Below are positions 57,123 to 64,000 of a stretch of 64,000 bases of DNA, one piece after another. The position numbers and the translations under genes are program-made. Each line of letters opens with the position of its first letter. The stretch's first letter is position 1. This DNA comes from Notamacropus eugenii (Eukaryota > Chordata > Mammalia > Diprotodontia > Macropodidae), in the NCBI RefSeq assembly GCF_028372415.1, contig NC_092873.1, positions 356,218,128-356,282,127 on the forward strand, read 5' to 3'. Below the pieces are notes generated by a model that was given only the letters and a program-made list of their open reading frames with translations, ran no database searches and was not told the origin of the DNA.

Positions 57123-57562
57123 TTAAGACTGTTCCAAAAGTCTCAAATCAAGATTTCCAGAGAAAGAGCCAACCAATACTTTGTGCTTGGCTGTTTCTTG
57201 TTAAAAATGAAAGAACAAAGATTTGGACTGATACCTCTTAGTACAATTTTCTTAATTTTTTTCCCTTAAAATATGAGAATAAGCTTAATAGCTTCTATGA
57301 AAAATTTGAGCTGAGACCCTCAATTCCCTTTTAGACAGATCAAAGAGGGATCTAGACTCTTCTCAAGTTAGTAAGTAATCACTGGCCCAGTTCTCCTATC
57401 AGCTATACATTCTATGTCTTATACATAGGACATTGTCAAGAGTCTGAATTAATCTGACCTTCCATTTTACTCCACCCTGAATCCATTGTCCTTTCACCTT
57501 CCCGCCACAACCATAGCTGGTTCACCTAGCTTTCCCTCTCACCCTAAGACAGTCTGAGTGGT

Positions 57563-57669
57563 AAAAATATGGAATAATTTATGAATTTGAGTGTCACTCA
57601 TGTGCAGGGGACATGGTAATCTTTTCTGCACCGTTCCAATTTTAGTATATGAGCTACTGAAGAAAGCAC
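57563..57669 (-). pseudogene. RNU6: U6 snRNA pseudogene
   Basis: The minus strand reads GTGCTTTCTTCAGTAGCTCA, then TATACTAAAATTGGAAC, then AGATTACCATGTCCCCTGCA, and ends TTCCATATTTTT. It covers the whole ~107-nt U6 RNA. Base changes occur in the 5' stem, the ACAGAGA region (changed to GCAGAAA) and the 3' stem. No proximal sequence element or TATA box was recognised upstream. U6 is the catalytic spliceosomal RNA; this copy is a retropseudogene. Confidence 0.92.
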
Positions 57670-57848
57670 AGATTACCTGGTTCTTATACTAAATTCCCTT
57701 TTTTCCCCTTCTCCCCATGTCACACACTTAGAAAACCAAGCTTGTTTTTTCTAGGCTTTGCTCACAAGGAGACTAATATATAGTTGAAAGTGTTCACAAA
57801 AAAAATCTACACAAGTTGGCTAGATACCTTAAAAGTTTACTAGTTTCT

Positions 57849-58386
57849 GAAGAGATGCTCATCAACTGGGGAATGGCCAAACAAGTTGTGGTATATGAAT
57901 GTAATGGAATAATATTGTGCTATAAGAAATGATGAACAGGCGGACTTCAGACAACTCTGGGAAGACATATAAACTGATGCTGAGTGAAGTGAGCAGAACT
58001 AGGGGAATACTGTTCACAGAAACAGCCAGTGTGTGATGACTGATTTTGATAAACTGAGCCCTTCTCAGCAATGCAAGGACCTAAAATAGTTCCAAAGGAC
58101 TCATGATGGTAAATGCCATCCATATCCAGAAAAAGAACTATCTAGTTGGAATGCAGAGCGAAGCAGACTATTTTCTGTTTTGTTTTTTCATGGTCTCATT
58201 CATTATAATTCTTCTATGCAACATGACTAATGTGAAAATGTGTTTAATAGGAAATGTATGTGTAGAGCCATATCACATTGAATGCTGTCTTGGGGAGGGA
58301 GGGAGAAAAACTTAAAAAACTTAAAACTTAAGAAAATGAATACTGAAAACTAAAAATAAATAAATTAATAAGTTAAAAAAAAGAAA
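57849..58386 (+). mobile_element. 5'-truncated L1 insertion (538 bp)
   Basis: ORF2 C-terminal end, 3' UTR and A-rich tail, flanked by an 18-bp target duplication with one mismatch (aaaagtttactagtttct at 57831-57848 and 58387-58404). It is inverted relative to SMARCE1. Confidence 0.92.
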
Positions 58387-58389
58387 AAA

Positions 58390-58555
58390 AGTTTACTAAT
58401 TTCTCTGTAATGATCTTGGGAAAGGAACTTATCCTCTCTAGGTCAGTTTCTCATGTGCAAAACTGGTGGGGAGGAAGAAGAGAGGGGAACGGAATGGTGA
58501 GGGAGGTTGGATTAGATGGCTTCCAGGGTCCTTTCATGTTCTAAATCTGTGAACT
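58390..58555 (+). mobile_element. CORE-SINE, diverged
   Basis: 'tgatcttgggaaaggaactt' and the tail 'ggattagatggcttccaggg'. Confidence 0.6.
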
Positions 58556-58564
58556 GGGAGTTTT

Positions 58565-60190
58565 CTCTCTTTTTTTTATCATGCAAAACATTTCCACATT
58601 AACTATGTTCCTCCCCCACCCAAAAAAAGAAAGAGGAAAATAACTTGCTTCAATCTACACTCTATGTCCATCAGTTGTCTATCTGGAGGTGAATAGCATT
58701 TTTCATCATTAATCCTTTGGAACTGTGATAGATCACTGTACTGATCAGTTACTAAGTCTTACACAGTTGGGTTATTTTTACAGTATTGCCAATACTGTGT
58801 ACAACTTCTCGGGTTTTACTCACTTCACTTCGCATCAACTCATATATCTCCCCAGGTTTTTCTGAAACCACTCCCTTTCACTTTTTAAAACATAGTATTT
58901 TTCCTTCACAATCACATATATAACAATTTGTTCAGCCACTCATTCCCCAGTTGATGGGTAACCCCTCAATTTCTAATTCTTTGTCACCACGAAAAAGGCT
59001 ACTATAAATATTTTTGTACATATGAATCCTTTTCCTTTAATCTCCTTGAGGTATAGCCCAATATAGTGACAGTGGTATTGCTGGGTCAAAGGGTATTCTG
59101 TAGTTTTATAGCCCTTTGGGCATAGTTCTAAATGGTTCTCCAAAATGGACTGACTGCTTCAGAGCTCCACCAACAGGGCATCCTTCCCCTACCATCCTCC
59201 TAACATTTTAGCCAATCTTCTGGGTGTGAGGTGGTACCTCAGAGTTGTTTTAATTTGCATTTCTCCAAATTATTAGTGATTTGGAGCAACTTTTCATGAT
59301 TACTGAAAATGCTGATTTCTTCCTTTGAAAACTGCCTGTTCATATCCTCTGAGCATTTATCAACTAGAAAATAGTTCTTATTTTTAGAAATCTGGCCCAG
59401 TTCCTTATGAGACATTTATCAGAAAAACTAGTTGTAATTTCCCCTAAATTCCTGCTTTTCTTCTAATTTTGGCTGCATTGGTCTTGTTTGTGCAAAAACT
59501 TTTTAGTTTTATGTAAACAAAATTATCTCCTATGCTCCCCTAATTTGCTTATTATTATAACCTTTTAGGACTAACTCACATACCCAATTTGACATTAATT
59601 TGGTAATTTGGTGTGAAATGTTGGTGTATGCCAGGGTTGGGGAACCTGCGACCATGGGGCCACAGGTTCCCCACCTCTGGACTCTGCCTAATTTCTGCCA
59701 GACTACTGTCCAGTTTTCCTAGGAGTTTTTTAAACAGTGAGTTCTTGTTCCAATAGCTGGGATCTTTGCATTAATCAAACACTAGGTTATTGTGCTCATT
59801 TCCTTCTGTATATACTATGTATCTAATCCATTCAACAGATCAATCACTCTATATCTTATATAGTTACAGATTGCTTTGCAGCATAGTTTGAGATCTAGCT
59901 TTGATAAACCCTTTCCTTTGTATTCCCCCCAGCTCCTCCCCAATTTCCATGATATTGTTGACTTTCTTGTTTCTCCAGATGAATTTCATTTTTTTTTCTA
60001 GCTCTATCCTTTGGTAGTTTGATTGGTATGACACTGAATAAGTAAATTAATTTAGGTAGTATTGTCATTTTTATTATAATAGCTAGGCCTACCCATGAGT
60101 AATTAATATTTCTTTAATTATTTAGATCTATCTTTATTTGTGTGGTGAATGTTTTGTAATTGTTGAACTAGGTGTCTTCTGAGAATTCTT
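58565..60190 (-). mobile_element. 5'-truncated L1 (about 1.6 kb)
   Basis: A 3' UTR and the ORF2 C-terminal third in inverted order, collinear with 19.6-21.4 kb and 42.7-44.4 kb. It is heavily mutated and has the same orientation as SMARCE1. A short non-L1 stretch 'ccagggttggggaacctgcg' lies at 59630-59690. Confidence 0.9.
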
Positions 60191-61079
60191 GGTCTGCCAT
60201 GATTCTCCATGCCTTTGGAGCCCCATTCTTAAGGTTTCCTGCTTTGCTGTGACCCAGTGTAAGATTGACCCTTCATCCTATGCTCAAATTGGTCATCTGA
60301 ACCTCACTCTTCTATTTTTTACATATGTACCTTTAAAACAAAACAAACAAAAAAACAAGCTGTTGAGATTAAAATCCAACATTCTTCCCATTATCTTGAT
60401 AGAATAATACTTTATTCTCCTTCACTCTCAAGGGCATAACAGGTCATCAATGTGCTAATAATGATCCTATTTTTCATTCCTCAGGAGATATTCCAGCTTA
60501 ATGGATTTCTCCCAAGTGACCAAGTAAGTTGAATATTTAATCTACAGTCCCATTAACTTACTAAGGTTTGGACACTGGGTTCCCCTTTCCTGGGAGAGGA
60601 ATGTGTCTCTCAAATGATCCAGGAAGCAATTTTATATGTAAGATTACATGAATCTAAAGGCTCACAAATATTCTTACTCCTTTATTGCTTCCACTAATGG
60701 GCTAGAAAAAAGCTTTTATAAATAAGCACTAACTTATTTACAAATGGTGAAATGAAACAAAGGAGTGTTGTGTTTTGTCTAGTGGTAAAATTAGAAGAGA
60801 ACAAGATTCTGATTCTCAAGCTCTGCTTTAACCACAGGACGTGCTTTGCTCTCTAAATTTGCTAAGATCAAAAACGTGTTCATATTAAGTAGCAAGTGAC
60901 ACAAATAATTAAATTTTTAATTTCACTATCTGCAGTGTTAACATACTAAATTAAGTTTTTACAAGGACAATATTTACTTTTCACATGTCAGAGGACATAA
61001 AACATCTGAACATGAAGCCTGTGGGTTTAAAGGAAGCCTCTCCCACTTCTAGAAAAATTTAAAACAGACTCTCCCAAAC

Positions 61080-61265
61080 AGTATGGAACAGTGAAATGAG
61101 CAATGGCTTTGAAGTCAGAAAGCCAAGGTTCCAATGCCACCTTAAGAGTATATCATCTTTGGCAAGCCATAATCTCTGGGCTTTAGTTTCCCAATCTGCA
61201 AAATGAGAGGATTAGACTGCATGATTTCTGAGGTCCCTTCCAGTACTACATCTATGAATTCTACG
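61080..61265 (+). mobile_element. CORE-SINE
   Basis: 'tttgaagtcagaaagccaag', 'ccaatctgcaaaatgagagg' and the tail 'ctgaggtcccttccagtact'. Confidence 0.75.
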
Positions 61266-61515
61266 AAATTTTATAAGGTTTCCAGGGGATATCTATTATT
61301 ATATATAAGAAATCTGCAACTATTTTCTGATGATTTCTGAAGAAAGAAGAAAGGTTCAATTTGCTTGAAAGCCTTTATCTAGAGCTAGAGTTTTAGTCTG
61401 TTAAGGTTTCTCTGGATAGTTTCAGAAACAAAGGTTAAACACCACACCCCATAGCCCACCCTTGGAGGAGTGTGCATTGGGTTTTAGACAGTGTCACAAG
61501 GACAGACGTTACTAC

Positions 61516-61756
61516 CTGTCTCCATTGGAGTGCTTTCCTCTTCCTTCTTCTCATCACCCTTGCTGGCTGTCTGGTCGTCCTCGCTGGTGGCAGTAGCAGC
61601 GGCAGTAGCGGTAGCACTCACACCGCTCTGACTACGCTCTGCCTGCTCCATTGCTTCTTTCTCTCGCTCCTCCTGCCGTTTTCGGGCTTGTTCCTCTGCC
61701 TGGGCAATTTCAGCTGCTATTTTTTCCATGTCTACCTCCACTTTTAAGCTACACAA
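61516..61756 (-). CDS. SMARCE1: SMARCE1 exon encoding the coiled coil and Ala/Thr insert
   Basis: The exon starts after CTTGTAG with TTG (Leu) in phase 0 and ends ACAG before GTAGTA, giving 80 codons plus one base. It encodes [20 protein letters not shown] and an E/K/R-rich helix that continues the coiled coil by which BAF57 contacts other SWI/SNF subunits. After ERSQSG, the sequence [16 protein letters not shown] replaces the shorter SIVPEEEQ-type stretch of placental SMARCE1, then continues [20 protein letters not shown]. The insert is coded by GC-rich DNA (ggcagtagcggtagc). It is conserved enough in frame and splice sites to be a real coding exon. Confidence 0.96.
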
Positions 61757-62546
61757 CTACAAGCCAGAAGGAAAAATACAGCCATCTTAGCAAAGTCTCA
61801 CTTTAAACAAGTAAATTTGGCTCAAAAATGGATTTACAAATACACACAAAATATTATATTGCCTACCTAAAAAGAAAGTGTGAACGTAGGCTTTCTGCAA
61901 GATAAATCATCACTGTTTCTAGTTATTTGTCATATATTTATCAGTTTGACAAAGAAATTCATGAAAGTTAATGATTCTAAAGCTCTCTTACAACTGATAT
62001 TACAGAGCAGTCAGAAATATAATGAAAATACAGGAATGAGTAGAGGACTTCAATTTCTCAGCTTGAGTTACTCAAATCTAGGTTTACTAGTCATTATGGA
62101 AAGGGTCACATGTGCATCACATCTGATAAGAACATACACTGAAAACTCCATACTTATGCATACTGTTTGATAATTTTACTATAACATATAAATGTATTTA
62201 AACTAAACTCTAATTTTGTCACAAATGGGCAGCTATAAATTGGCGGTAAGTCACTCTTTCAAAAGGGGATAAAAGCTACAGTAAAATTAATTTGGAGAGC
62301 GGCAGCACTGTGTAGTAAACAGCTGAACTCAGAATCATAAAGAGCCGAGTTCAATTCCTACTGGTAACACACAATGGCCGTATGACCACAGCAAGTCACT
62401 TAACCTCTGCAGAACATTTACTGCCAATCTTTGTTGGGAGTTTTTCTCAAAGGAATTTCCCTATACTAATGAAATCAAAAGTTGGTTCCAAAAATAAAAG
62501 AAAAAAGTTTCCTATCACAAACAGAATTAATAAATTAAACTGTTAC
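61757..62546 (-). other. SMARCE1: SMARCE1 intron
   Basis: Donor GTAACA at 62546 and acceptor TTGTAG at 61757. It contains a plus-strand CORE-SINE (62297-62420). Confidence 0.9.
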
Positions 62547-62648
62547 CCTCTTTAGTTCATTGTTAAATGAATCTGTGCTTTCTAAGAACTTCCTCTTCTT
62601 TTCCTGGTGACGTTCTTCTATTTGTAAGAGTTCAGCTTCTAATTTTCT
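62547..62648 (-). CDS. SMARCE1: SMARCE1 internal exon (34 codons, coiled coil)
   Basis: Acceptor TGTTTTACAG and donor AGG/GTAACA, phase 0 on both sides. It encodes [20 protein letters not shown] followed by [14 protein letters not shown]. This is the central coiled-coil segment after the HMG domain (about residues 239-272 of the 411-aa human protein). As far as recalled it is identical to placental SMARCE1, showing strong constraint. Confidence 0.97.

Positions 62649-64000
<1,352 letters not shown>

Noticed and set aside
57563..58386. U6/L1 chimeric retrogene
   Set aside because: U6-L1 template-switch chimeras are known. Here, however, the U6 is on the opposite strand, and the L1 has its own 18-bp target duplication that excludes the U6, so they are separate insertions.

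Overview
The window looks like nuclear DNA of a marsupial (metatherian) mammal. Tens of copies of the tRNA-derived/CORE-SINE family typical of marsupials are present (core 'tgtgaccctgggcaagtcactta', tail 'aaccccaaatggggtca'). They sit among marsupial-type L1, L2-like and RTE fragments, several LTRs and many microsatellites. The only cellular protein-coding gene I can support is the 3' end of SMARCE1 (BAF57, a SWI/SNF chromatin-remodelling subunit) on the minus strand at about 56.8-64 kb. Four coding exons with good splice sites are visible, and the gene's 5' part lies beyond the right edge. In placental mammals the neighbour on the 3' side of SMARCE1 is CCR7. The roughly 55 kb to the left is therefore probably CCR7-SMARCE1 intergenic DNA; no CCR7 exon was found here.

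Layout. 1-6994: 3' portion of a decayed class I-like endogenous retrovirus, with a duplicated leader, a possible gag remnant, no recognisable pol, a long but broken env and a 441-bp 3' LTR. 7-19.5 kb: unique AT-rich DNA with SINEs, an RTE relic, microsatellites and a solo LTR (14.9-15.6 kb) that splits a SINE. 19.6-25.8 kb: a full-length but dead L1, antisense, inside a CORE-SINE. 26-38 kb: dense SINE and L2-like repeats, a solo LTR at 29.6-30.2 kb and a possible CTCF site at 35.54 kb. 38.7-40.1 kb: a four-layer nest in which a DNA-transposon-like repeat carries a full-length 7SL RNA retropseudogene whose A-rich tail carries a solo LTR. 40.3-44.5 kb: a 182-bp segment copied 2 kb away into an L1, with an inverted repeat at one junction. 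44.5-47.5 kb: a complete half-L1 (HAL1-like) insertion with an intact 362-codon ORF1, tandem 5' UTR monomers, no ORF2 and 16-bp target-site duplications. 47.5-55 kb: SINEs, another solo LTR of the 14.9-kb family (53.4-54.1 kb) and a 615-bp solo LTR with exact 6-bp target duplications (54.9-55.6 kb). 56.8-64 kb: SMARCE1, with a U6 pseudogene and two L1 fragments in its last intron.

The genes do not form a pathway. SMARCE1 is the functional gene. The rest is a layered record of retrotransposition, whose most intact product is the half-L1 ORF1. The best candidates for something new are the half-L1, the duplicated segment with its inverted-repeat junction, the 7SL nest and a marsupial-specific-looking Ala/Thr insert in SMARCE1.
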